Shown here: piece after piece, positions 12,301 to 24,300 of the stretch
How positions within the stretch are numbered: the first letter of the stretch is position 1
Layout of the letters: each line of letters starts with the position of its first letter
Assembly: GCA_023634235.1 (NCBI GenBank)
Contig: JAMKCF010000023.1
Coordinates: forward strand, 4,129,001-4,193,000
DNA: 64,000 bases
Source of the DNA: Pisaster brevispinus
Taxonomy: Eukaryota > Echinodermata > Asteroidea > Forcipulatida > Asteriidae
Direction: 5' to 3'
The notes under the pieces: generated by a model
Seen by the model: the letters and a program-made list of their open reading frames with translations, nothing else
Database searches by the model: none
Told to the model about the DNA's origin: nothing
Translations under genes and position numbers: made by a program

Positions 12301-15300
12301 ACACTGATTTGTCCAAAGGAAATTTGAAATACTTCGGAAATATGAATTTGATTTTGATCTCAATTTCTTAATCTCAACAGCGCCTCCAGTGCCTGACCCA
12401 GACATGCCTAAAAACATCACCTCCTCAGCATACGGCGATACCATCATCCCATGTAAGATGAGCGGTAACCCCAAGCCGCGCATCCGTTGGTTTAAAAACA
12501 ACCGTGTCATCTCGGTTAACCGCGGCAAATACCGTCAGCTGCCCGATGGCTCTCTGCTAATCCGCAGTGTCCAAGCAATGGATAGTGGACGCTACATGTG
12601 TGTTGGTGATAACGGTGTAGGAGTGAAATCATCTAGTGTGGATTTGACAGTACCAAGTAAGTCCCTCTGCTCAAACCATTTTCAAAACCACAGCTTGGCT
12701 TGTGGCAGAGCGGTCTAGTTCAAGCTCTGGTGTTGTCAGCAGCAGAGTGTGGGTTCGAATCCCGGTCATGACACTTGTGCCCTTGAGCAAGGCACTTAAC
12801 CATAATTGCGTGTAAAAAGTTGGGAAGGTAGTGTATTTTGCTCAACCATCCAGGCTCTTAGTGGATGATACCCTTGCCTACATCCTTACAGTCTGTGAAG
12901 GGGGTAACCCTGTTTCAGCCCCAGTAGGCGGCAACGTGCCCCTGGTGATAGTTCATTTGGGTGAACAGCCCAAAACAGTAAAGTGTAGCCCTCAACTTGA
13001 AATGGCCGTCTGGCCCTGTGATGTTAGGCGATTTTTCATGAAAAAATGTAATAAATAAAACAAAAACCTGCCCTTCTGTTTGAAGTCCCAAACGGAAAGT
13101 TCACATTTCAAAATGACTGACAAAAGCTCACATTTCAAAATGACTGACAAAAGCTTGAGCCTAAGCAAAAGTTATAATTCAAAAAGTGTCATAAAGGATA
13201 AAATGCGAAGAAAACATTTTTGGTAAAATAATAAGTTTCTTTTGGTTCAACCCAAAATAACTCAAAGTAACTTCTTACCTTTCTTTATCCCCTCTCAGTT
13301 CCTCCTCGGATCCCGGATTCCAATACTCCAACAGTATACCCCATCTCAGAGTTAATGATGATCGACCTTCAGTGTTTCATCACCGATGCTTACCCCCCTC
13401 CCCTCATCATGTGGTTTAAGGGTCTAGAGCTGCTGACGGGTAGTGAAGTTGGGATCACTATCGATAACGATGTACTCCATATCGATGCAATTAAAGTGGA
13501 AGACGCTGGGGAGTATACGTGTTTTGCTTTCAATATGGCTGGGAATGCGTCCAAGACGTGGGAAGTCGATGTACAGAGTAAGTATTTAGTGTTAGTCTGC
13601 AGTGAATTTGTAGGTCCAGATTGTCAAGTTGGTGTTAAGTTGTATTTCCCCTGCAGCATTCTAATGTGTTTTACCACAATAGAAAGTTCCATCTCAAATA
13701 GATGTTAGACTTTGGTAATGGACAGTTGGCAGTGGACATTGGCAATGGACAGTAGACAATGGACAGTGGACAATGGACAGTGGACATTGGCAGTGGACAA
13801 TGGGCAGTGGACATTGGCAGTGGACAATGGGCAGTGGACATTGGCAATGGACAGTAGACAATGGACAGTGGACAATGGACAGTGGACATTGGCAATGGAC
13901 AGTGGACAGTGGACAATGGACAGTTGACATTGGCAGTGGACAATGGGCAGTGGACATTGGCAATGGACAGTAGACAATGGACAGTGGACATTGGGCAATG
14001 GGCAATGGGCAATGGACAATGGACATTGGCAGTGGACAGTGGACAATGGACAGTGGACATTGGCAGTGGACAATGGGCAGTGGACATTGGCAATGGACAG
14101 TAGACAATGGACACTGGACATTGGGCAATGGGCAATGGGCAATGGACAATGGACATTGGCAGTGGACATTGGCAATGGACAGTGGACATTGGCAGTGGAC
14201 AATGGGCAGTGGACATTGGCAGTGGACAGTAGACAATGGACAGTGGACATTGGGCAATGGGCAATGGACAATGGACATTGGCAGTGGACAGTGGACAGTG
14301 GACATTGGCAGTGGACATTGGCATGGGCCATTGACAGTGGGCAGTGGACATTGGCAGGGGACAGTGGACAGTGGATGTTAAACATTGGACATTACTGTCT
14401 CACTACACTCTCCATGTTGTGAACTGTTGCAAATATTCATGACAAGTTTCTTTTTGAAATACAATGGTATCTATTGGATAGAAATCTGTTAAACTCCGTT
14501 CTGTCTTGAATTGGTCAAAGATTGTCCAATGTGCACCATCTGCCGTCAACCACCTGACAAAGTTTTCGCTTCTAAGGAAGTTCTCACAAAACTTTTCAAA
14601 GCCCATTTCACTTCAATTACTGATATGAAACATCTTAACATTTATGAAAACAATTTTCTTTATCTCATGTTTAGCTCACCCAATCATCATCGGAGATCCC
14701 GTTGTCCACATCACGGCCGAAAAAGACTCTCAAGTTTCACTACCATGCACCGTTGAGGGCCATCCCACCCCTTGGATTGTCTGGGAGAAAGATGGCGACA
14801 TCCTCCCGTCGAATATCCCCAGTCAGGAGCTAGATGGATTTCAAACTCTGGAGATCCCTGACGTGAAGAGAAGTAATAGCGGAGTGTACAAATGTCACGC
14901 TAAGAATGCTGCTGGAAATGTTACAATTGTCTTCATTGTGGAGGTCCATGGTGAGTTGGCTGAAACATCGGCTAGGTCTTTGGCTATGGCTAGCTTAGAT
15001 AAGTCAAAGACGCTTCATTCTGATTCCATGAATTAACACCAAATCTTTGTTCCACTAGAAAACTTCTTTCAAATCGCCTTGTTTCTCCCATTACTAAACT
15101 CACCAGTCCTGTAAGTTTTACAAAGTACCACAAACAAAAGTATATTTTACTTCCATGAATAGACACTTACAAAAGATCTATAAATCGTAAACTTGGTCAT
15201 TGGCTGGAGAGGCCCTTTTCAAACTCCGGTCTAGGGCAACCCTGTTCCCAGTGGTGTACGATCTCGCCATGCCATTTTTTCCCCAGAATACCTTGCTCGA

Positions 15301-18300
15301 CCCCTGGAAGTGTGGCTCTGAAATTTTGAAATTGCATATTGTAACTAGCCCTGCTGTTAATCCATTCTGTGTTGGAGACTACTACAGAGCGCGCTGTCAA
15401 AAGATGCATCCAGTCAAAGAGCAACTGGTCCCCTCTCATTCCTTCTTGAACTTGTGATACCTCTAACTGAATGCAGTTTAGGGTGACCACTTAAAAACGT
15501 GATTCATTTGAAGTGTATTGTATCAAAATACATGCATTTTATGTGTGGTAAGCGCCCGGCAAGCCCCTACAAATGATTGAAAGTTATTAAGAAGCATCTG
15601 CCCAGGGCAGTCACTTTTGGTACGTCAATCAGCGTTGTTTTTCAGTGCTTCGATTCCAAGGGTTAGTGACGAGAGGTATCGATACGACCCACTGCCCATG
15701 GTAGCAAGGCTGAGTCTAGGAGTGATTCAACACCCAACTGTTAAGACTTGGATAAGATTGCTACACCTTGCCCAGTAATCAGTATTCACAGGTCGGCCCT
15801 GCAGTCCCATCTCTCTCAAAATCAGATAACGCCCCGTAGAGGATTTGTCAATGTCGGTTTTCATGCCCCGGTTATAACGATGATGTTTTTTTTCTCTCCT
15901 CATCAGTTCCACCCATCATCGAAGATGCCTTGGATGAAACCATCGCAGTCGGTCTCGGTCAATCCATCGTGATCCACTGCCGCGCCTCGGGTTTCCCACC
16001 GCCACAGATCTCCTGGCAGAAAGACTTCCGGGATATCCCTAGGAACAGTCTAGCCATGAGGGTGATGTCTGACGGCTCACTGGTCATTAACAGCACTAGG
16101 GTTGGAGATAGTGGACAGTACGCTTGCTTGGCTAATAACGTTGCTGGCTTCCTGACAAGGCAGGTCACTCTTAAAGTACAAGGTAAGAGAAGATCAACCT
16201 CGTTCTCAGTTGTGGCACGATCTCGCCGCGCCATTTTTTTCTTTCCCAATGCCTTGCTCAATTGTAACCCCAGGAAGTGTGACTTTGAAACAGCCAAAAT
16301 TGATTCGATATGGAATTACACGGAGGCCATGGAAGTGCCCTTTGCAAAACGAAAATGGCCTTGCCCTCTCCAAGATGAAATTACAGGCCTGTCAACCTCG
16401 TTCCCAGTTGTGCACGATCTCGCCACGCCATTTTTTCTTTCTTTCCCAGAATGCCCTGCTCGATCGTAACCCCAGGAAGTGTGACTTTGAAATAGCCAAA
16501 ACTTATTGGATATTTTAATTAGTCCTGCTGGTGATCCATTTTGTGTTAGAGACTTTGCAGAAAGACTCATCAAGTCAAACAGCAACTACTCCCATCTCAT
16601 TCTTTTTTGAACTTGTGATACGCCAAACTGTATGCAGTTTAGGGTGACCATGTAAAAGCATGATTCATTTAAAGTGTATTGCAGCAAAACGCGTGCATTT
16701 CGACATCCGCGTACTAAGCGCCAGACAAGCGCAAAAGTTTTTAACAAGCTTGCATGCAAAGCGATCACTTATGGTTAGCCAATCCGCGTTGGTTTTTCTG
16801 TGTTTCCCTACCAGGCGTTAGTGACGAGAGGTATCGATATGGCGCGCTGCCCACGGTAGTGAGGCTGACAGAAGATGTCTTTATCAAAATGTACACAAGT
16901 CAGAATGCTCTTGTTGCATCAATTGTAGGCCCTCAGTGTGAATGGGACAACCCTTGAGAGATTTGGAATAGCGGACATTTTAAACATACTGTTTACTATG
17001 GTATCTTGTGCTGTATTTTTTTAAACTACACAAAATTATTTTGTAATTTTGAAGAGTAACCTTCGTTTTATTCCTATTTTCAGAGCCACCTCACATTCTG
17101 AGGCCTCAGCTGACGTCAGAGATCCCCAACTTTGGCTCCAGGGTGCTCCTGAACTGCCCAGTCACCGGTATCCCACCACCAGAGATCATGTGGTTGAAGG
17201 ACGGAGTCCCTGTGAATACGTATGAGACTCTAGTCTTTGACAACGGTACCCTGATCCTAAACAATGTACAAGGCAGCGATAGTGGACGTTATGAATGTGT
17301 CGCCGTCAATGAAGTTGGGAATGTCAGTATTTACATTGATGTTACCGTCCATGGTGAGACAAATTTTGACAATATCTTAAACCCAGTAAGCTCAAAACTT
17401 TTCTAAAGTCTTGCTGAGCAGATACTGCTTTCCTGCTAATATGGAATAAAGTTAACATTGCTAGGACTGGTTTCCTACTCATTTTTTTGCTGAGCAAAGA
17501 AATTTGCTTAACAACTCGTTTATTTTGTAGCTTTATGAAATTGAGCTCAATTAAAAAGAGCTGCTTTGAGCAGAAGGTATTCCTCTCGTTTCTGCTAAGA
17601 ACAAATGGCTGAAGGAATCAGTGGTATGATATATTGTTTTGGCTGACAACTAATTCTGGTTAGCAGAGTTGCTTAGTGGATATTTGTGCTTAAACAGCTC
17701 TTTTAAATTGTAACTTTGCATCATCCTAAAGGCTTGGTTAACATGCAAGATGACCATTCCTAAATTCTTATACAAATTTGTTTTTTTGGCCTTAAATTGT
17801 TATTCACTAGAAAGTGAGCGTCCTTTAGAATAAGTTACATAATCTTCTCTTTCAGTTAAACAGTCACTTAAAAAGAGTCAACTGAAAGGACCTTTGGTGT
17901 AAATGCAAAAAATAGTTATGGCGTAATTTTTTCGACCCTAGCAGAGTCTTTCTCAAAGGCTAAAGAGAAAGACTCTAGAAAGACTCGAAACGTCCGGCCA
18001 TTAACTATTTTTTGCATTAAAAAAGAGTCCAGCGTTTTTATACAACCATCTTCTTTGAAAATATTCATTTGGTAATCGATTACCTCTTTCAACAATTTTG
18101 TAATTCATCAAGAAGCTTAAAATTACTCTCTTTGCTTCTCAACTCCAGTCAAACCACAAATCCAAGATGCAGACTCCATTACCCTTATCACCGTTCAACT
18201 CAACGACCGTGTGGACATGTTCTGTGAGATCGTCAACTCGGTCCCTCCAGCGGATATCATCTGGTACAAGAATGGAGAGCGACTCCCTAACCAGGATCCT

Positions 18301-21300
18301 AACTACTTCACCCAGTCAGCCAATCAGGTGTTGACGTTTACTAGTATTCAAACGAGTGACGTGGGCACGTATGAATGTCGTGCTAACAACAAAGCTGGGG
18401 AAAGTAATAAAATATTCAACGTCGAGGTCCGAGGTACAATCATGTTTTTTTTTCTTAACATAACCAGATCAGATTTTCTAGGCTTCTAGCGTTTATTTCC
18501 CCGAACCACTTAAAAGATATAGAATGATAAATCAATTAAAAGGAAAGTTGTTGAACTAAACCTATTTACTGTGTACTGACCCGAAGAGATCCAGAGTTCA
18601 GGAAAAAAAGTTGGGAGTTTTGCCGTAGCTGCACTCCATCCTTCTGCCAGGCTACCTGTGGTTGTGGTACTCCAAATGCTTCGCAAGGCAACTCAATAGA
18701 GTTGCCTGTTAATACAGTCAGATCAATGGGACTGCTGGGCTCGATGCTGGGGCGCACTGAAAAAAAATAAGTCAATTACTGATTTTTAGACAAACTAAAC
18801 TTGGGAAAATAGAATAAGCTGTTGCAAACTGCTTATCAATCAAAAGGACCTATGGTATAAATGCTAAAAAAATAGTTAGTGGCCTGATGTTTTGACCCTG
18901 GGAGAATCTCTCTGGAAGGCTAAATGACAACACAACAAACATAAATAGGTATACTGGTGTAACAGAAGCAGTCAAGTGGAAAGAAATGAAAAGAATGAGA
19001 GAAGCAGATAGCACACAGAAAGAGCAAGGGATGAACGATGAAGGAGACAAAGGGGGAGGGTTTAGAGGGAAGGCACTGGTTTGACCACAAGAGGGTGGAA
19101 ACACTAAGGATAAAATCAAAGGTGGGAAGAGGGAGAAAAAGAAAGTAATTAATAAATGAGGCAGACTAAAAAGGTGGATATGTGTGGTAAAAAGGAGAAG
19201 GCAAAGACAAAAAGTTGTTAGTCAATTCCTTTCTAGATGTTCAGACCATGGGTTTGAATGGTCTGGAGACGCCTTATCCATAGTTTCTCCCTACTCAGTT
19301 GAACAGAGTCTCTGTGGTTTTCCAGTGCCGCAGTGCCCTGTAAAATCATGTCAGAAATGGAGTAACTAGAAAGATTGAAGTGATGTCCTACAGCTATATC
19401 CAGCTTTTTGGTGTTGACCGCGGATCTCTTTATATTTAAATGTCCAGTAATGTACCACAAAGGAAACGGATCGAGTACATTTAAACAAAATTATTTTTTG
19501 GTTGAACAAAGACAAAGTGACTGAATGGGACTTGAACCTGCGATCTCTGGATTAACGTGCCGACGCTCTACCAACTAAAACTTTTATACATCTCTCTCTA
19601 TTTCCTTATCAGTTCTGCCAGTTATTGATGGAATTAGCCCAGGGTCGGGTCAAGTTAACCCCATCCATATCACCCTGACCAAGGAGGACACCATCGATCT
19701 ACCCTGTCATGCCAGTGGCAACCCACAGCCCACCATCCGCTGGTTCAAAGACGGTCAGTTGGTCACGCACAACACACCAGGGGTCAGTGTTCGCAACCGA
19801 GGGACGGTACTCAGCATCAGCCGGGCAAGCGTTATTCACGCCGGCCAGTTCACCTGTCTAGCGACGAGCGGAATTGGAAATGCAACCAAAGTGTTTGTTA
19901 TATCAGTCAATGGTAAGTGCGGATTACCGTTTGTCTCAACGAAACCAAAACAAATTTCTGTCTGTTGGGCTGTTTCGGAATTAGTGGCTAGAGCTACGGA
20001 TGCGGCTTGGTCACCACGTCATCATGCATTGAAGCAAAGGCTGCCCTTGGCAACATTCTTAGCAACAGCCAAAGCCGTAGCCACCAATCAGGGCACAGCC
20101 ATACTTTCTCAAACAGTTTAAATAGAAGGAAGTGGCACCAGATATGCCCGGGCAATGTCCATTTTTACATCATTCTGCAAGTGCTCACAATTTCGAGAGC
20201 TTACATGCATTATGGCTGCTGTCGCCAAGCACTTCAAAACCCTCCAACTACAACAACTTATAAAAAGTAAACACCATATAAAAAATTGTATTCTAGATTC
20301 AAATCTTCTTGCATAATTTAATTTTCTATTGTCTGAAAAGTTGTTCAGAAATAAACTACCGCAACACAGTCAGGTTGGCATGGTTGTATCTTCTTGCCTT
20401 ACCTTCCACCTCTGGGGACCCAGGTTCAAATCCTGCTGGGGGCACTACGTGGATTGGGTTTTCAGTCCCTACCTGAGAGAATGGGTTTTCCCTGGAATAA
20501 TTCTCTGGGGTTTTTCCTCCCAGGTCTAAAACTGAAACTTCCTTCCTTGTCTTCTCTCCATGGGGTTCTTGGCTAGTACAGTGATTAAGTTCACTTTTCT
20601 GAGAGTCCTTGGCTTCACAACTAGAGTTAGGAAATGAAATCAGGTGGATGTAACTTTGTATTCCGTGAAGTAATTTGTTTTTAGAGGTGTTAATATTTGC
20701 ATCAGGATAAAATTTTTAAATTTGGTTTTACCCTTACACCGATGTGTATTCAGCACTGTATGCTCAGTGCTCTCCCGAGCTCTGTGAAAAAAAAATCAAC
20801 AGGCAATCACTCGGGTGGGATTTGAACCCACAACCATTGCATTGCTAGAGCAGATGTCTTACCACTAGACCACCGAGCTGAAATTTTGTCTCGATGTCCA
20901 TTTTTGATTCCTAGTTCCACCAGTCATCGCTGATTCAGAGCTTCAAAACCTGACCGTCATACAGAACAGACGAGTCTACTTACAGTGCCCCACTGTCGCG
21001 ATACCGGTAGCAACCATCCGATGGTATAAGGACAACGAGCTTATTCATAGATCTCAGCACAACGTCATCCTACGAGACAACAATATGACGTTAGAAATCC
21101 GCGATGCCCAATTGTTGAATAACGGTCATTATTACTGCATTGCCTCCAATATAATCGGAGAGAGTAGAAAGTCCTTCAATTTGGAAGTACATGGTAAGAA
21201 TACAAGCTTTATTCAGGCATGTGATTTCTCTGTTTTTTTTCCGGAAATTCATTTTTTTTTTAACCCCCTCCCAATTTTTAATTTATTTATTTGTTAATAA

Positions 21301-24300
21301 AGACCATAAAAAAACGTGAAGATAAAACCAAATAGCATGCCCCAGAGTGCAGATTAGGGCTTTTAAAACAAAATAAAAATGTGTGTAAGTAGGCTTCAAG
21401 CTCGCAAGTTTTCGCCCTCACAAGCTTTCACGCTTTGCGCTCACAATTCAGTTTTTTTTTTTCAACAGCCTATCACATCCCTGTTTATTACATGTGTTAC
21501 TCATAAGTTTTAATGGTTTATGATTACTGGTGTTTTGCTCTTAATTTATATTTCCCTATGTGTGGGATTTGCCGTTGAACACACAAGTCCTGTTAGTGCT
21601 ACATGAACAAGATATTAGTACCTTTTTTTGGACTCTCATTACTAGTGATATGAGATGGGAAACATGGCAAAATATCACATTATAGAGAATTGTGTACTTT
21701 TTCTAACAGAGAAAATAGAATTAGCTGTTGCAAACTGCTTACCAATCGAGAGGACCTATGGTATAAATGAAAAAAATAGTTAGTGGCCTGATGTTTCACC
21801 TCTGGCAGAGTCTTTCTTGAAGGCTAAATGGCAACAATAAACAGGATGTGTGTTGTGTTGTCATTTAGCCTTCGAGAAAGAATCTGCTTGGGTCGAAACG
21901 TCAGACCCCTAACTATTTTTTGCATTTTTTCTAACATTATACAGTCTGTTGGGATATGTTTATTTGCAAGTATGTTGAATGGTCATTGTAATGCACCAAT
22001 AGGCGTTTAGTGGCTGAGACAGGAGCAGTGTGTATGTATGTATTGTGCCCAGTCAGGTGCATATGGGTTAAAGAAGAAGGGGAATGTCAAAGTCAATTTT
22101 GTGATGTACTCATTTGCCAATAGAAAGAGTGTTCATGTGAGTGGGTGAAAAATTACAAGTCTCTAACCTTATGTTAAAATGTGCAAATTGCCATTGCATA
22201 CAATGCCCTTCCAGTGCAAAATATGTCAACATCCAAAAAATCCGATGACTTTGTGATTTTCTTTTTGATTTAGTACCACCTCAACCTCCAATCACCAGTC
22301 CAACTACAACTTCGGTTGATGCCAGCGGCTCTGTCACCTTGAATTGTGAAAGCAATGGTTACCCGCCACCTACCATCAGATGGATGAAGAACGGAATGTT
22401 TATTTCACCAGCTAGTTCAAGGTACCAGGGAAATGGCCTACAATAGGCTCAAGTTAATTGAAGATTGAAATGTAAAAACGCAGAGTTTTGATGAATCTAC
22501 CTACGTTTTAACAACATCAATGAAAGTTAAAAACAATACAGCAATCATGTGCCTGTTATAAAAACATATTAATCTGACATTGATTCCTCATAATCTGACA
22601 TTGGTTCCTCATAATCTGACATTGGTTCCTCATAATCTGACATTGGTTCCTCATAATCTGACATTGGTTTCTCATAATCTGACGTTGGTTCCTCATAATC
22701 TGACGTTGGTTCCTCATAATCTGACATTGGTTCCTCAGAATCTGACGTTGGTTCCTCAGAATCTGACATTGGTTCCTCAGAATCTGACATTGGTTCCTCA
22801 TAATCTGACTTTGGTTCCTCATAATCTGACACTGGTTCCTCATAATCTGACATTGGTTCCTCATAATCTGACATTGGTTCCTCATAATCTGACACTGGTT
22901 CCTCATAATCTGACATTGGTTCCTCATAATCTGACTTTGGTTCCTCATAATCTGACACTGGTTCCTCATAATCTGACATTGGTTCCTCATAATCTGACTT
23001 TGGTTCCTCATAATCTGACACTGGTTCCTCATAATCTGACATTGGTTCCTCATAATCTGACATTGGTTCCTCATAATCTGACAATGGTTCCTTATAATCT
23101 GACATTGGTTCCTTTCAGGTATGAGTTTGTGACTCCGGGAGTACTTCGTATCCCACAGGTCAGTGTCGCTGATATGGGATTCTATGAATGTTTTGTCTCC
23201 AACATTGCTGGAAACTACACACAATCCTTCACGCTGGAAGTTTTGGGTAAATATTTCAGCATCATTTTCCCCCTCAATAAAAGTGACTTCATATTTTACA
23301 AAGAAAATTGTTATACTAAATGAAAATGTAAAGCACTTGTACGTCATTGATTTTAGAAGAGTTGATATATTCCAATCATCTAGTTTTCAGTAAGCACACA
23401 GCCAAACAATCTGTGAAAAAAATTTAATCAAATTTAGTAGTAAAATTTAGTGAAAGCAACAAAAACCAGTTATTGTGTGTCAGGAGTTTTCTGCATGTTC
23501 ATGTGGGACTTATTTTTATTGTGGCAATCAAAATAACGACGCCAACTTGATTTGTTGCCAATTCAAATGCTATATTTTTTACTCTGAGAGTATTTCTCAT
23601 GGAAAGATACTCTGGTAAGAGCTTCGTAAGAGCTTCAGATTAAATCTTGGAATTTGTTGGTATTTAAATAATCTATATACAGTCGACTTGCAAAAATACC
23701 TTCTAGTTACAATTTTTGTATCTTCCGTTTTTTAAGACAAAGAAACATGCATGGGACAGTTAGGGACCAGTAAAAAAACCTTGTAAAAACCAAGGTCTCG
23801 TATCTTCTGAGCTTGTATTAACGAGAGTCGACTGTATTGTCTTCAATAATGAGGTAGAGAAATAATTTGCTCTCTGTTTTTAATCTAGTCTCACCGACCA
23901 TTGAACGTGTCCCTAACGTCATGGCTGTTCACCTTGGCCGTCCTGTCCGCATCCCTTGCTCCGCCATTGGTCATCCGCGTCCAACAATCACATGGCAGAA
24001 GAACAACCAGATCCTGACCCCTGAGATGGGCTACTCCTTCTTGGACAATGGGATGCTGATGATTAACAGCACTCAGCTCTCACATGCTGGCCGCTATATC
24101 TGCATCGCCCAGAGCCGTGCCGGAAGTGACGTTCTCAGAGTGGAGTTAATGGTTGAAGGTATGCAATCTCAAGTTGCGTTATTACCATTATTATTATATT
24201 TCTGGTAATAAAGCCCAGGATGCTTCATAAGTGAACTTAATCACTGTAGCGCACAAGCCTGAGGAAACCTGTAAACAAGGATGCTTGTATGTGAATTAGA

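Noticed and set aside
13671..14422. Several frames of 66-226 codons in the TGGACA array
   Set aside because: Open on both strands in several frames because of unit composition; intronic, with no start context, domain or conservation signal.
18581..18756. Functional antisense hemicentin exon or separate Ig gene
   Set aside because: It lacks the second half of the Ig domain and any neighbouring exon on the minus strand; a transduced or duplicated exon copy explains it better.
22569..23323. Long frames on both strands (PHNLTLV and MRNQCQI repeats) as a repetitive protein gene
   Set aside because: They are translations of a 21-bp intronic array whose unit is a multiple of three. The plus frame only appears to continue into exon 23 because that exon follows directly.
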